DNA of 64,000 bases from positions 186,001 through 250,000 of the forward strand of contig SCRE01000020.1 in the NCBI GenBank assembly GCA_004297935.1, in the 5' to 3' direction. A program made the position numbers and the translations under genes. Position 1 is the first letter of the stretch; the number at the start of each line of letters is the position of its first letter. Source of the DNA: Microbacteriaceae bacterium. Lineage in GTDB: Bacteria; Actinomycetota; Actinomycetes; Actinomycetales; Microbacteriaceae. Below the pieces are notes generated by a model. The model worked only from the letters and a program-made list of their open reading frames with translations, made no database searches and was not told where the DNA came from. This document shows, one piece after another, positions 16,440 through 25,545 of the stretch.

Positions 16440-17414
16440 TCAGGGTTTCCTCACCTTCGATTGGGTTTCTTCGACAATGACCTGTGCAAATTTGATCGCT
16501 AGCGGGAAGTTGCGCGGCCCAAGTACCTGAATCTTCTTTGCCGCATACCAATTAGCGACACGCAATAGACCGCCACCCCGTAATCCAAGTAGATAGGCCG
16601 CAGAAAACGCGGAAGCAAACGCGTCACCGGCTCCTGTCGTGTCGACAACGGGCCCGTCGAGATGACTTGCGGCAACATCGGTGATGACGCCGTCCTCGTC
16701 GATGATCCGGCTTCCTTTAGCACCTGAAGTAACGACGAGTGTCCATCGGTGCCGCTTCTGCAAGCCCTGCAGTGTAGCCGCGTGTGCCGCGAATGTCTCC
16801 TCCGCACAGAAAACTATGTTCAGCGCGTGCGCGGACTGTTCCAGCCATGATCCTTGCCAATCGGACACTTCCACCGTTGCGACGACGATCGCCGCGGGAG
16901 GCAGCAGTGAAATGACCTCTTGGTGTGCGGCCCGAAGCACGCCTAAGTAGCACAGATCCCATGCGTCGGCCGCGACCTGCCGAACACCTCGCGCGACGCC
17001 CTCGGCCACCCGAGAGCCGTCCTTTGGATAGGCGACGATAACGGACCGCTCGCCGTTTCGGTCGATGAGCACATAGCAGACAGTCGCGGGACCAGCTGAA
17101 GCGGTGTCCAATCTGACGGTCACTCCATGCTCACGCAGGTTTTCGGGGTCGGCTTTCCCTATGCCGTCGTTGCTATCAGAGCCGACAACGGTCACGTTCG
17201 CGCCGATCGATCCCATGCTTGCTGCATAATTTCCATCCACGCCTCCGGGCGTGATCTGAACCGATTGCGACAGCACCTTTTCTCCCAGGGAAGGTATGGC
17301 TGCCACGTGAAGTTGGATATCGACTACTGGGCGCCACATCGTGACCAGTACTCTGCTCGCTGCGATCGCATCGAGAACTGAAGCGACGCTAGGGAGTGGT
17401 CCTGTTGCTGTCAC
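16440..17414 (-). CDS. PfkB-family sugar/nucleoside kinase (operon B)
   Basis: 324 residues from GTG 17414, which overlaps the permease stop as GTGA; an open frame continues upstream but runs into the permease gene. N-terminal substrate motif ITPGGVDGNYAASMGSIGAN (residues about 54-73) and C-terminal VVDTTGAGDAFASAFSAAYL with the catalytic Asp are intact. The position after a nucleoside-type ABC transporter suggests phosphorylation of ribose or a nucleoside released by the hydrolase. Related only distantly to the PfkB gene of operon A. Confidence 0.86.
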   Translation of the reverse strand: MTATGPLPSVASVLDAIAASRVLVTMWRPVVDIQLHVAAIPSLGEKVLSQSVQITPGGVDGNYAASMGSIGANVTVVGSDSNDGIGKADPENLREHGVTVRLDTASAGPATVCYVLIDRNGERSVIVAYPKDGSRVAEGVARGVRQVAADAWDLCYLGVLRAAHQEVISLLPPAAIVVATVEVSDWQGSWLEQSAHALNIVFCAEETFAAHAATLQGLQKRHRWTLVVTSGAKGSRIIDEDGVITDVAASHLDGPVVDTTGAGDAFASAFSAAYLLGLRGGGLLRVANWYAAKKIQVLGPRNFPLAIKFAQVIVEETQSKVRKP

Positions 17415-18301
17415 ATCGCTACCTCCGTGCCACGCCGCCGAGCATCTCGGATTCCCTTTAGCGAAACGGCAATGATCGTAACCAGGTAGGGCAAGATGAG
17501 GGCATATTCTGACGGCAGTTTGAGCTGTTGAATCGGAATTGCCGCCGCTCCCATTATTCCGAAGATAAGGGCCGCAAGCCCAACAATGAGCGGTTTCCCC
17601 TCTCCGAATAGCACGGCAGACACTGCTATGAATCCCGCGCCCGCAGTCATCCCGACCGTAAACATGGACAACCCCGACAGCGGGAGGTATGCCCCGCCAA
17701 GGCCTGCGAGAAGCCCGCCAATCAACAGGGCGCGATATCGGTATCCAGTAACACTTACACCTGCGGCGGTAGTGGCTGCCGGGTTCCCACCGACAGCGCG
17801 CATGCGCAGTCCGGTCCGTGTGCGGTACAGGAACCAGTGGGCCCACAGGACGGCGAACAATGCAACTGGCATGAGAACGTCGAAGGTATTCCAGAACTTC
17901 GGAAGCGTTCCGGCGGTAGTAGAAACGAACTGGCCGGAGGCATTAAATAGCGTGCTCAGGAGTACACCGGTTAGCGCAAGCATCACTAGATTGATTACGA
18001 TACCCACGACGATCTCGTCGGTTTTGAAGTACACGGTGGCGATCGCGAATATCGCTGACACCAGCATGCCCCCGATGGCGCCCGCTAACAAGCCCAACAG
18101 GGCGTTGCCGGTAACGTTCGAAACCGCGAATCCGGCGAATGCTCCGGAAATCATCATGCCTTCGAGCGCAAGGTTGAATACGTTTACTTGGGAGGAGAAG
18201 GCTCCGCCAACAGCAGCAAGGACGAGTGGGGTGGCGCTCTGTAACCCGGCGAGAAACACGAACAGAATGGAACTGGTAATTGCACCCATTTCAAGTGTCA
18301 C
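17411..18301 (-). CDS. BMP-type ABC transporter permease 2 (nucleoside import)
   Basis: 296 residues, about eight to ten membrane helices. AAVGGAFSSQVNVFNLALEG near the N-terminus and GNPAATTAAGVSVTGYRYRA are hallmarks of the second permease of nucleoside ABC importers of the BmpD/YufP-YufQ group. It overlaps the first permease by 11 bases. Confidence 0.87.
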   Translation of the reverse strand: MTLEMGAITSSILFVFLAGLQSATPLVLAAVGGAFSSQVNVFNLALEGMMISGAFAGFAVSNVTGNALLGLLAGAIGGMLVSAIFAIATVYFKTDEIVVGIVINLVMLALTGVLLSTLFNASGQFVSTTAGTLPKFWNTFDVLMPVALFAVLWAHWFLYRTRTGLRMRAVGGNPAATTAAGVSVTGYRYRALLIGGLLAGLGGAYLPLSGLSMFTVGMTAGAGFIAVSAVLFGEGKPLIVGLAALIFGIMGAAAIPIQQLKLPSEYALILPYLVTIIAVSLKGIRDARRRGTEVAM

Positions 18302-19346
18302 TTCGTCTCCTAATGGTCTGGATTATTTTCTTCACCGGATCGATCGCGAAAACGAGGATGAACAGCGGAGCAATGAGTTGGACCATGTATGGCGAAACGT
18401 TGGTGAATTGTTGAATCGCGAGCTGGCTGTTCTGTATTACTCCAAGAAATAGCGATGATCCCCCTATACCGACGGGGTTGTTCAGCGCCAATAGCCCGCC
18501 GAGGATGCCGTTCCAGCCGAAATTGGTCAGCGACCCATCGATGAACTGGTGAAGTATGCCCTGGACTTCGAATGCTCCCACCAGTCCGCCAATCGCGCCG
18601 GACAGAAGAAAGACGCGGAATTGGACTCCGCGTGCGTCTATGCCGGCATAGCTGGCATATTGTCGGCTGCCGCCGATCGCCGTGATTTCATCTCCCCACC
18701 TCGTACTTAGCAGCACGATCGCTCCTGCGATGAAGATGACGATGGTGAGAACGACCGTCCAGGATGCACTTGAGGAACTGACGAAGCTGGGATAAACGGC
18801 CGTGTTAGAAATCGGGCGACTTGTGACAGTGATGGATTCATGGCCGCCGGCCGACCTGGCGAGGAAGAATACCCTGACGATCAGGTCGCATAGCAACACG
18901 GCGATGTAGTTCAGCATGAGAGTCGTTACAACCTCATTAATGCGATAGCGACGAAACAACCAGGCTGCCGGCCAAGCCCACAACAGACCAGCCACGGCCC
19001 CTACAACGGTGGCTAGCGGCAGGAGAATTATCGCAGGCAGCCGAAGGCTGGAGCCTATGATGGCAGCGGCACAAGCGCCAACGATAATTTGCCCTTCTAC
19101 ACCAGTGTTGAAGATGCCTGCTCGCGCGCCAATCACAAACGCAAGACTGGAAAGAATCAGTGGCGCAGTCCAGCGAGCCAGGTTGAGAATTGCATCAGTG
19201 CTCCCAAACGAGGACTTCAATATTACGTTGATGAATATAGAGAGGTTTTCACCTTGCGCCGCCACCAGAGCACCGATCACGATCCCGCCGATCACCAGGC
19301 CGACGATGTAGCGCAATGAACGTCTTAAGAGGAGAGTCCAGGTCAT
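18291..19346 (-). CDS. BMP-type ABC transporter permease 1 (nucleoside import)
   Basis: 351 residues with multiple membrane helices. The segment GARAGIFNTGVEGQIIVGAC and the later RINEVVTTLMLNYIAVLLCD are the family consensus. Begins with ATG 19346 overlapping the ATPase stop by four bases. With permease 2 it forms the membrane channel. Confidence 0.87.
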   Translation of the reverse strand: MTWTLLLRRSLRYIVGLVIGGIVIGALVAAQGENLSIFINVILKSSFGSTDAILNLARWTAPLILSSLAFVIGARAGIFNTGVEGQIIVGACAAAIIGSSLRLPAIILLPLATVVGAVAGLLWAWPAAWLFRRYRINEVVTTLMLNYIAVLLCDLIVRVFFLARSAGGHESITVTSRPISNTAVYPSFVSSSSASWTVVLTIVIFIAGAIVLLSTRWGDEITAIGGSRQYASYAGIDARGVQFRVFLLSGAIGGLVGAFEVQGILHQFIDGSLTNFGWNGILGGLLALNNPVGIGGSSLFLGVIQNSQLAIQQFTNVSPYMVQLIAPLFILVFAIDPVKKIIQTIRRRSDT

Positions 19347-20950
19347 GATTGACTTTCTGCGCGAGTGAGGCCGGTCATCGCAGCACCTACCAGTTCAACG
19401 GTCGCGTCATTGCGTTCCATTTCAGCGACGATCGATCCGTCAAAGAACACGACAATCCGGTCCGATATGTCCATCAGTTCATCGAGATCGGTTGATGCCG
19501 CCACGACCGCGCATCCTCTGGAGGCGAGGTCACGGATTTGCTGACGGATCATGACCGCGGATCCGACGTCGATTCCGCGTGTTGGTTCCTCGGCGATAAG
19601 CAAGAGCGGCTGGTCAGCAAGTTCTCGCGCGACAATGAATTTCTGCAGGTTTCCTCCGGAAAGAGATCCCGGTAGAGATTCGACACTGTGAGCTTTCACT
19701 TGGCCATCCCGAATGATCTGTCGAGCGAACTCCCGGGCACTTTTTCTGCGCACGAATCCATGCCAGTCGAATCGCGGACTGCGTTGTCTGCCCGCAATTG
19801 CAGAGATCCAAAGCGGCCTGCTGCTCAAGGTCGCCACGGAACCCCGATCCGACGGCACGTAAGCCATGCCAGCGTTTCTCAGGGTGCGAACGGATTGGGA
19901 CTGCGCATTCCCGGGCTCCAGCGAAACAGCCGCGTTCCCGTGAAACAAGATGCCGCCCTCGGCTGGTGCCCGTAATCCGGTAAGGGTTGCAATGAATTCA
20001 TCCTGCCCGGACCCAGCCACCCCGGCGACACCGAGTACGGTGCCGGCAGTGAGCTCAAGGTTGATGGGGCCGATCATTTGATCGGCGCTGCCAAACTTCG
20101 AACAAACAAGTTTGTTCATCGTTAGCACCGTGGCAAGACCAGATTTTGGCTTGGACCGCTCAACGATCGGCAACTCATTCCCAAGCATAAGGTGAGCTAG
20201 ATCCCGTGGCGCCATCTGACCCGGTGCCGCCGAAGCAACTACTTCACCGGCACGCATGACATAGATGATGTCGGAGATCTCGAGTACCTCGTTGAGTTTG
20301 TGGCTGATGAAGATTACCGCTTTCCCGGCGTCACGGAGTACACGAATCGCTTTAAACAGTCCCCTCGCTTCCTGAGGGGTTAACACACCAGTCGGCTCGT
20401 CTAGAATGATCACTTCCGCTTCGCGGTAGAGCACCTTTAGAATCTCGACCTGCTGCTGCATGCTTACCGGCAGTCCACGGATCCGTCGTTCGGCGGGCAC
20501 TGCTAAGCCATAATCCCGGGCTATCGCTGCGAGTCGCTTCAAGCTCGCCCGCTTGTCTATTCCACGGAGTCGAGACGACGTCTCCCAACCGAGCGAGACG
20601 TTTTCCCACACGGTCAGTTGAGGAACTAAGGCGGTTTCTTGGAAGACCATTCCGATTCCGGCGACTGCTGCGTCTCGCGCGGACCGGAACCGGACTTGTC
20701 TCCCTTGCATGCTGATTGTTCCCTCGTCAGGCGCCTCTACACCAGCAAGCATTTTGACAAGCGTTGACTTTCCGGCCCCGTTCTCTCCCACAATCGCCGT
20801 TACCTGGCCTGGCATGAGCTGTAAAGAGGCTGAGCGTACGGCGTGGACCGACCCGTAGGACTTGCTGAGATCCTTCAGGACGACAGCGGCGGCACTTGGT
20901 GATGTGTCCCCGCTGCCGCCATCCATCTCCGTTCGCTTAGCAGGAGACAT
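19343..20950 (-). CDS. BMP-type ABC transporter ATP-binding protein, two ATPase domains
   Basis: 535 residues with two tandem nucleotide-binding domains as in sugar/nucleoside importers (RbsA/YufO type). Domain 1: Walker A GENGAGKSTLVK, signature GLPVSMQQQVEIL (non-canonical), Walker B EVIILDEPTGVLTPQEA. Domain 2: a poor Walker A (GVAGSGQDEFI) and a canonical signature LSGGNLQKFIVARELA followed by LLIAEEPTRGIDVGSA. This asymmetry is normal in the family. ATG 20950 overlaps the end of the binding-protein gene by 14 bases; ATG 20926 is an alternative start. Confidence 0.88.
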   Translation of the reverse strand: MSPAKRTEMDGGSGDTSPSAAAVVLKDLSKSYGSVHAVRSASLQLMPGQVTAIVGENGAGKSTLVKMLAGVEAPDEGTISMQGRQVRFRSARDAAVAGIGMVFQETALVPQLTVWENVSLGWETSSRLRGIDKRASLKRLAAIARDYGLAVPAERRIRGLPVSMQQQVEILKVLYREAEVIILDEPTGVLTPQEARGLFKAIRVLRDAGKAVIFISHKLNEVLEISDIIYVMRAGEVVASAAPGQMAPRDLAHLMLGNELPIVERSKPKSGLATVLTMNKLVCSKFGSADQMIGPINLELTAGTVLGVAGVAGSGQDEFIATLTGLRAPAEGGILFHGNAAVSLEPGNAQSQSVRTLRNAGMAYVPSDRGSVATLSSRPLWISAIAGRQRSPRFDWHGFVRRKSAREFARQIIRDGQVKAHSVESLPGSLSGGNLQKFIVARELADQPLLLIAEEPTRGIDVGSAVMIRQQIRDLASRGCAVVAASTDLDELMDISDRIVVFFDGSIVAEMERNDATVELVGAAMTGLTRAESQS

Positions 20951-21956
20951 GTATGGTGCCTGCCCGCAGCTCGGCTTCAATCTCTTTCACAGTCGCTTGC
21001 AGGTCGGGCGTTAGCGCATCGAGATCGCGCTTGTCGAACAACGGTGCGCCCTTTTCCGCGTCATATACATACATTCCAGCCTTGAACTTATTGTCGACAA
21101 CATTCTTGGCGACTTGATAGGCGGCGGTGCCAGCATCTTTCAACGCTGACCATGGCACGGAGCCCTTGGCAATGTCGCCTTGCCAGGAATCGGAACCAAT
21201 GCCGATAATTCCGTTTTGTGCCGCGCCTTTGAGCACACCAAGACCAGTCTGGTTGGCTGCTTGTAGAATGACGTCGACGCCGTCCCCTTTCAGCGATGCT
21301 GCGATCTGCTGGCCCTTCAATGGATCCGTGAATGTTCCGGCGTACGTAGTGGTCACCGAGTCTGACGGCGCCGCCGCCTTGACCCCTGCTTTGAATCCGC
21401 AGCCGTAGTCGTTTACTACACCCATATCCTGACCCCCGACGAAGCCGAGCTTGCCGGTCTTACTCAAGTGCGCCCCCACCACACCGGCGAGATAGGCAGG
21501 CTTCAGGGTATCGATCGTGAGCGTTTGCACGTTCTTGAGGTGGGGGTCTACCGTCGAATCGACGATGATGAACTTAGTTTTGGGAAAATCCGGGGCGACC
21601 TTGCCGACAGCATTGCCGAGATCATCCCAGAGCACCATGACCGGATTAAATCCATTGCTTGCCGCAGAACGAAGCTGTTGTTCGTACGCTCCGGCCTGTA
21701 CGCCTGGAACCTGTTTGGCCGGGATCCCCTTCTCTTTTTGAAGTCGCTGGAGGCCGGAGAAGACGAGATCAGCAAACGGGTTCCCGGCGGGTTGATTCAT
21801 GATGAGAATCGTTCCTGCAGATTCAGGCGTGGATTCTTTACCCGTTTTACTGGCGCCCACTGCCCCACTCGAGCATGCCGCCAGGCCAACGGCCACGATC
21901 GTGACTACGCTCACTACCGCGCAACGTCGGGCGATAGACGAGAGAGAGATGTTCAT
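20937..21956 (-). CDS. BMP-family nucleoside-binding lipoprotein
   Basis: 339 residues. Signal peptide with a lipobox: VVTIVAVGLAACSS, lipidated Cys at about residue 28. The mature part follows PnrA/Med-type basic membrane proteins, which bind purine nucleosides: AGNPFADLVFSGLQR, FIIVDSTVD, LAGVVGAHLSKTGKLGFVGG and DVILQAANQTGLGVL. ATG 21956 overlaps the ADP-ribosylglycohydrolase stop (ATGA). It is the receptor of the transporter encoded downstream. Confidence 0.88.
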   Translation of the reverse strand: MNISLSSIARRCAVVSVVTIVAVGLAACSSGAVGASKTGKESTPESAGTILIMNQPAGNPFADLVFSGLQRLQKEKGIPAKQVPGVQAGAYEQQLRSAASNGFNPVMVLWDDLGNAVGKVAPDFPKTKFIIVDSTVDPHLKNVQTLTIDTLKPAYLAGVVGAHLSKTGKLGFVGGQDMGVVNDYGCGFKAGVKAAAPSDSVTTTYAGTFTDPLKGQQIAASLKGDGVDVILQAANQTGLGVLKGAAQNGIIGIGSDSWQGDIAKGSVPWSALKDAGTAAYQVAKNVVDNKFKAGMYVYDAEKGAPLFDKRDLDALTPDLQATVKEIEAELRAGTIHVSC

Positions 21957-23020
21957 GATTTGGAACCTGCTTTCTTGGGTTGGGTCGAACGCAATGAGTT
22001 GTTTTCAGTTACTCTGGTGAACTTCTGGGCCAGGCCCTTGATATCGATGCAGTTCACTGTCGAGACCAGGGCGTACCAGTCTTTGTTGACTTTGTCGATA
22101 CCAGAAAACGTCCCTGCGATAGCAGTCGCAATGCTGCCGATAGTGTCCGTATCGTCGCCAATGTTGGCGGCGGTGATCGCGGTGAGGTTGATGTCACCGC
22201 CCGCAGCCGCTAGTAGCCCGAAAGCGGCAGGAACGGACTCGTGCGTGTTCAGCCCGGCACCGATCTGGTCGGCAAGATCCTCGACGACCGACTCTAAGTC
22301 GTGACCAGATCGTGCGATCTCCACAGCCGCGAGGATCCTCCGCTCGATTGAAGGACCAGCAACTTCACGACCTTGTGCCAGCCCGATCGCTTCGCCGATC
22401 TGAGCTGCTTCGACGGCAGCTTCGATGATCGCGGTAATATCGGTACCTTCGACGCAAGCTTGGGCACAGGCGCCCGCAACGGCTGCGGCGCCGGCAATCG
22501 CGAGTTGGGTATTGTGTGTCGGCGTGCAGATGATGGCGGCGGCCCTTGCCGCCGCGGCGACATCACCTGGGTGAAACCAGCCCGCTGGTGCAGACTTCAT
22601 CGCTCCGCCGTTGGTAGCTCCGGTGAAGCTCTGCACGTCACCCATCCCAACCAAAAAGGGATCTTCGCCTGCCGCGATCCGCATGACGGCCCGCTTTGTG
22701 CTCGGCCCGGAGAACTTTGCTAGAACCGGATCGCTCGACCACTTCATGAGGTGACTCACTACAGCGTCAAGTTCTACATCGCCCGAATCAATGATCGATT
22801 GAGCCATTGCAATCACCAACGAGGCATCGTCGGTGTAGGCGCCGATGACGCGATCCTGGTCGTATGGCTTGTGTCGCAGCTCGGTGAAATCGTCGATCCA
22901 TCCGTACAGATGGCGGATCTGCCGGATGCTGAGGGTCTCCGTCATAGCGCCAAGCGCGTCACCTATTACGGCACCCGCCATTCCCCCTTCAATCCGTTTC
23001 CTCAGCGCAGTTTTGCTCAT
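21953..23020 (-). CDS. ADP-ribosylglycohydrolase family enzyme (operon B)
   Basis: 355 residues. The N-terminal GGMAGAVIGDALGAMTET, the AYTDDASLVIAMAQSIIDSG stretch with the metal-binding TDD motif, and the C-terminal ITAANIGDDTDTIGSIATA with GDDTDT are the signature of the DraG/ARH fold with a dinuclear Mg centre. Known members remove ADP-ribose from proteins or small molecules; in bacterial sugar operons others hydrolyse N-glycosidic bonds of ribosyl compounds. I chose ATG 23020 with AAGGTGGG upstream; a GTG at 23071, overlapping the GntR stop as GTGA, is equally possible. It sits between regulator and nucleoside receptor, so N-glycosidic cleavage of the imported compound is the likely job. 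Confidence 0.85.
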   Translation of the reverse strand: MSKTALRKRIEGGMAGAVIGDALGAMTETLSIRQIRHLYGWIDDFTELRHKPYDQDRVIGAYTDDASLVIAMAQSIIDSGDVELDAVVSHLMKWSSDPVLAKFSGPSTKRAVMRIAAGEDPFLVGMGDVQSFTGATNGGAMKSAPAGWFHPGDVAAAARAAAIICTPTHNTQLAIAGAAAVAGACAQACVEGTDITAIIEAAVEAAQIGEAIGLAQGREVAGPSIERRILAAVEIARSGHDLESVVEDLADQIGAGLNTHESVPAAFGLLAAAGGDINLTAITAANIGDDTDTIGSIATAIAGTFSGIDKVNKDWYALVSTVNCIDIKGLAQKFTRVTENNSLRSTQPKKAGSKS

Positions 23021-23067
23021 GGACTTCACCCACCTTGACCCATCAGCGAGGTTCGGATTCGTCGCGC

Positions 23068-23844
23068 TCACATCTGCCTCGGCTCAAACTCACGGTGCAT
23101 ATTGAGTGAGAAGATCGGGGCGTTATATCGCAAACGAGACCATTCTGTGGGACCCAGCCGGCTGTTGGCGACACCAGTCACTTGGAGCAACGGACTCGCG
23201 TACGGCAAATCGAAGAGGCTGGACTCCAGCTCGTCGGTGAAACAGATTTCAATAGACGTGTCTGCACTCATGATCGGCATTCCTTGATCGGCCAGCTCGC
23301 CATAGAGGGAACGTCCGTTCTCAAAGAATGCACCGTCGCCAAAAGCCGAAGGATCAATATCACGGGTCCAAGAGTCAAGCAAGATACCGGGCTCATTCCG
23401 AAGATAGACGAGCCTGACCAGATGGAAGGCGCTCTCCCCCTGCTGAAGATGCAGAGCGTCAGCAACTTCCGAGGGCGGCACATCCGTGTCACACACCAAC
23501 ACCTGGGTGTCGAACTCAATGCCCTGATTCTTTAGATCATCGGTGCAACTCTGCCAGGATTCGAGTCGATAGCGCACACCTCGCTCGCTAACATAGGTGC
23601 CACTTCCCTGACGGCGAACTACCGTACCCCGCTGAGCAAGCTGATCGAGCGCACCTCGCACCGGCGCAAGACTCACACCGAGCTGTGCCGCCAGTTCCTT
23701 TTCTGCTGGCAGCCGCTCGCCAGGCTCGTAAGTTCCAGCTTCGATGTCAGATACAATTGCCCGCCGCGCGCGATCCTGAAGGTTGTCGCCCATTCCTGCC
23801 ACCCGCAGACCTTTGATCTGCTGAACTGATTTCCAAGTCTGCAT
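23068..23844 (-). CDS. GntR-family (HutC/YvoA-type) transcriptional regulator of operon B
   Basis: 258 residues. HTH: IVSDIEAGTYEPGERLPAEK, ELAAQLGVSLAPVRGALDQL and RRQGSGTYVSERG. The C-terminal UTRA-like ligand domain includes ALHLQQGESAFHLVRLVYLR and VTGVANSRLG. HutC-type regulators sense sugar phosphates, nucleosides or amino acid derivatives. The ATG at 23844 has no Shine-Dalgarno sequence, but a promoter lies so that transcription would start at the ATG itself (see separate entry). ATG 23793 (MGDNLQDRARRAIV) is the alternative. Confidence 0.86.
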   Translation of the reverse strand: MQTWKSVQQIKGLRVAGMGDNLQDRARRAIVSDIEAGTYEPGERLPAEKELAAQLGVSLAPVRGALDQLAQRGTVVRRQGSGTYVSERGVRYRLESWQSCTDDLKNQGIEFDTQVLVCDTDVPPSEVADALHLQQGESAFHLVRLVYLRNEPGILLDSWTRDIDPSAFGDGAFFENGRSLYGELADQGMPIMSADTSIEICFTDELESSLFDLPYASPLLQVTGVANSRLGPTEWSRLRYNAPIFSLNMHREFEPRQM

Positions 23845-23848
23845 AATG

Positions 23849-23881
23849 ACATGTATACATGTTCTCCAATGAACATGTCAA
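23849..23881 (-). promoter_or_regulatory. Promoter of operon B with overlapping palindromic operator
   Basis: On the minus strand: -35 TTGACA (23876-23881), 18-bp spacer, -10 TATACA (23852-23857), then seven bases to the ATG of gntR, predicting a leaderless mRNA. The 14-bp perfect palindrome ACATGTATACATGT (23849-23862) covers the -10 box, and a half-related GAACATGTC lies at 23871-23879. The simplest reading is autorepression by the GntR protein. Confidence 0.65.
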
Positions 23882-23884
23882 CCA

Positions 23885-24101
23885 ATATTTTGCGGCCGCA
23901 TGCAAAGTCCGTAGTACCTGGAGCCACGGCGAGGTCATCTACTTGCTCTCGGGACGCATGACCGTCCAGCGCGATGGCGACGCTACCGTCGAGATCACAG
24001 TGGGCACCAGAGCGATCTTCCCGCTCGGCCGAGGCAGCACCTGGACCGTCCAAGAAGCCCTGCGCAACGTCTTCGTGATCTACATGAATCATCACGCATA
24101 A
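23885..24101 (+). pseudogene. Cupin-domain protein, C-terminal fragment
   Basis: The frame reads STWSHGEVIYLLSGRMTVQR, then AIFPLGRGSTWTVQEALRNV and a stop at 24101: one cupin_3-type barrel (W-x-H/D-G-E, G-x-G/P-R-G-x-x-x-x-W). The N-terminal half is missing: the open frame begins inside the divergent promoter region. Probably truncated when the adjoining sequence was joined. Confidence 0.55.
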
Positions 24102-24138
24102 ACCCGTTCGAGCCCGGACCGCGCCGAGCGTTACCAGA

Positions 24139-24362
24139 GATTGTCGACGACGGGTGAATACTGACCCTTAGGCGTCGGGTGAATTTTGACCCCTCCGGCA
24201 CTCTTGGAGGGTGATTTCAGTGGAAGATTGGGCAGAGATTCGACGGTTGCATCGCGCTGAGGGGATTGCGATCAAGGAGATCGTGCGTCGGCTCGGGGTG
24301 GCTCGGAACACGGTGCGTGCGGCGTTGGCGTCGGATGAGCCGCCAGGGTATCGACGGTCGGG
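24139..24362 (+). pseudogene. IS21-family left end and istA start
   Basis: Two copies of a GGTGAATwyTGACCC box (24154 and 24178 regions) form a typical IS21 multi-repeat end. A reading frame from 24211 encodes MISVEDWAEIRRLHRAEGIA and KEIVRRLGVARNTVRAALAS, the HTH start of IstA. It stops making sense at about 24362, where IS4 sequence begins. Confidence 0.65.
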
Positions 24363-25048
24363 GAAGGGTCTTCCTGATCCGCGGCAAGACCGGCAACGGC
24401 GCAATGAGACTGCCCGCCACCACGCGCCTGCCAGATGGCTCGTATCTGTCCACTGCCGCCGGCGTGCCGGTCCGCGTGATCGAGGCAATCGTGACGATCA
24501 CCACCGATACCGGCACCCGCACCGACCGATACCGGCTGATCACCACCCTGCTGGACCCTGCCGAAGCACCCGCAACACAGCTCGTGCAGTTGTATCACGC
24601 CAGGTGGGAGATCGAGACCGCGTACTGCGAACTGAAATCCACGATCCTGGGCGGGCGGGTGCTGCGCGCCCGCCACCCTTCCGGCATTGAGCAAGAAGTC
24701 TGGGCGCTGCTGACCGCCTACCAGGTGCTGCGCACCGCGATGACCGACGCGATCCTGCACCGGCCAAGCATCGATCCGAACCGCCTCTCGTTCACCACAG
24801 CACTGCTGGCCGCCCGCGATCAGATCATCCACGCCGCGGGCGCCATCGCAGGCTCCACGATCGATCTCGTCGGCCGGATCGGGGCGGCGGTCCTGACCGA
24901 TCTGATACCCGCCCGCCGGACGCGGACCCGGCAACGAGTGATCAAACGCGCAATCTCCAAATACCGGGCCAAAGGACACGACATCGACCGACGCACCTAT
25001 CCCGCGACACTCCACACCAGAATCTTGACACCCGAGCCCGACGGCTAA
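24363..25048 (+). pseudogene. IS4-family transposase, C-terminal fragment
   Basis: About 228 residues: RLPDGSYLSTAAGVPVRVIE, YRLITTLLDPAEAPATQLVQ, the Y-x-x-R-W-x-x-E motif as LYHARWEIETAYCELKSTIL, and GGRVLRARHPSGIEQEVWAL, all typical of IS4. The first catalytic Asp regions are missing because the IS21 fragment is fused in front, in frame. Ends with TAA at 25048. Confidence 0.7.
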
Positions 25049-25417
25049 CCGAACGGCATTGCGGCTAATCCACTGCAAGTGGCGTATGTTGGAGCACTCG
25101 CCGCACAGCTCTCGTCCCGGATGGACGTCGCAGAGTGCTTCCGCATGATCACAGACCGAGGCGCTGCCGTGTTGGGATTGGCATCCGACTACGGAATCGC
25201 AGCCGATCGCCCGGCCAGCTTCGTTCTCCTTCCTGCCTCCGATGCGTTCGATGTCATTCGTCGCGGAGTTCGCCCGACGCATGCCGTTGCACATGGAAGG
25301 TTGATCGCCACGTCACCACCGACTGTCACGACACTTTGTTGGCCGGGACGCGATGCTGAAATGATCGACTTCGTCCGAGAACGAGAGCGCAGCGGGCTCG
25401 GGTTATCTCCTGAGTGA
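25049..25417 (+). pseudogene. Cytosine deaminase-type amidohydrolase, C-terminal fragment
   Basis: VAYVGALAAQLSSRMDVAEC, FRMITDRGAAVLGLASDYGI, PASFVLLPASDAFDVIRRGV and RPTHAVAHGRLIA form the tail of CodA-like amidohydrolases. Catalytic His residues would lie upstream, in the part replaced by IS4. A cytosine deaminase would have fitted the nucleoside theme of operon B. Confidence 0.65.
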
Positions 25418-25545
25418 GCGCCAGGTCGTGCACACTGAACCCATGCGCTCCGATCAAGGTAGTGGACGCGCGATATTTTTATCGTTTGACTGATCCGGTG
25501 CGGTGGGAAGATCCGCAGCGCGAATCGAACCGACGCATCAGCGGC

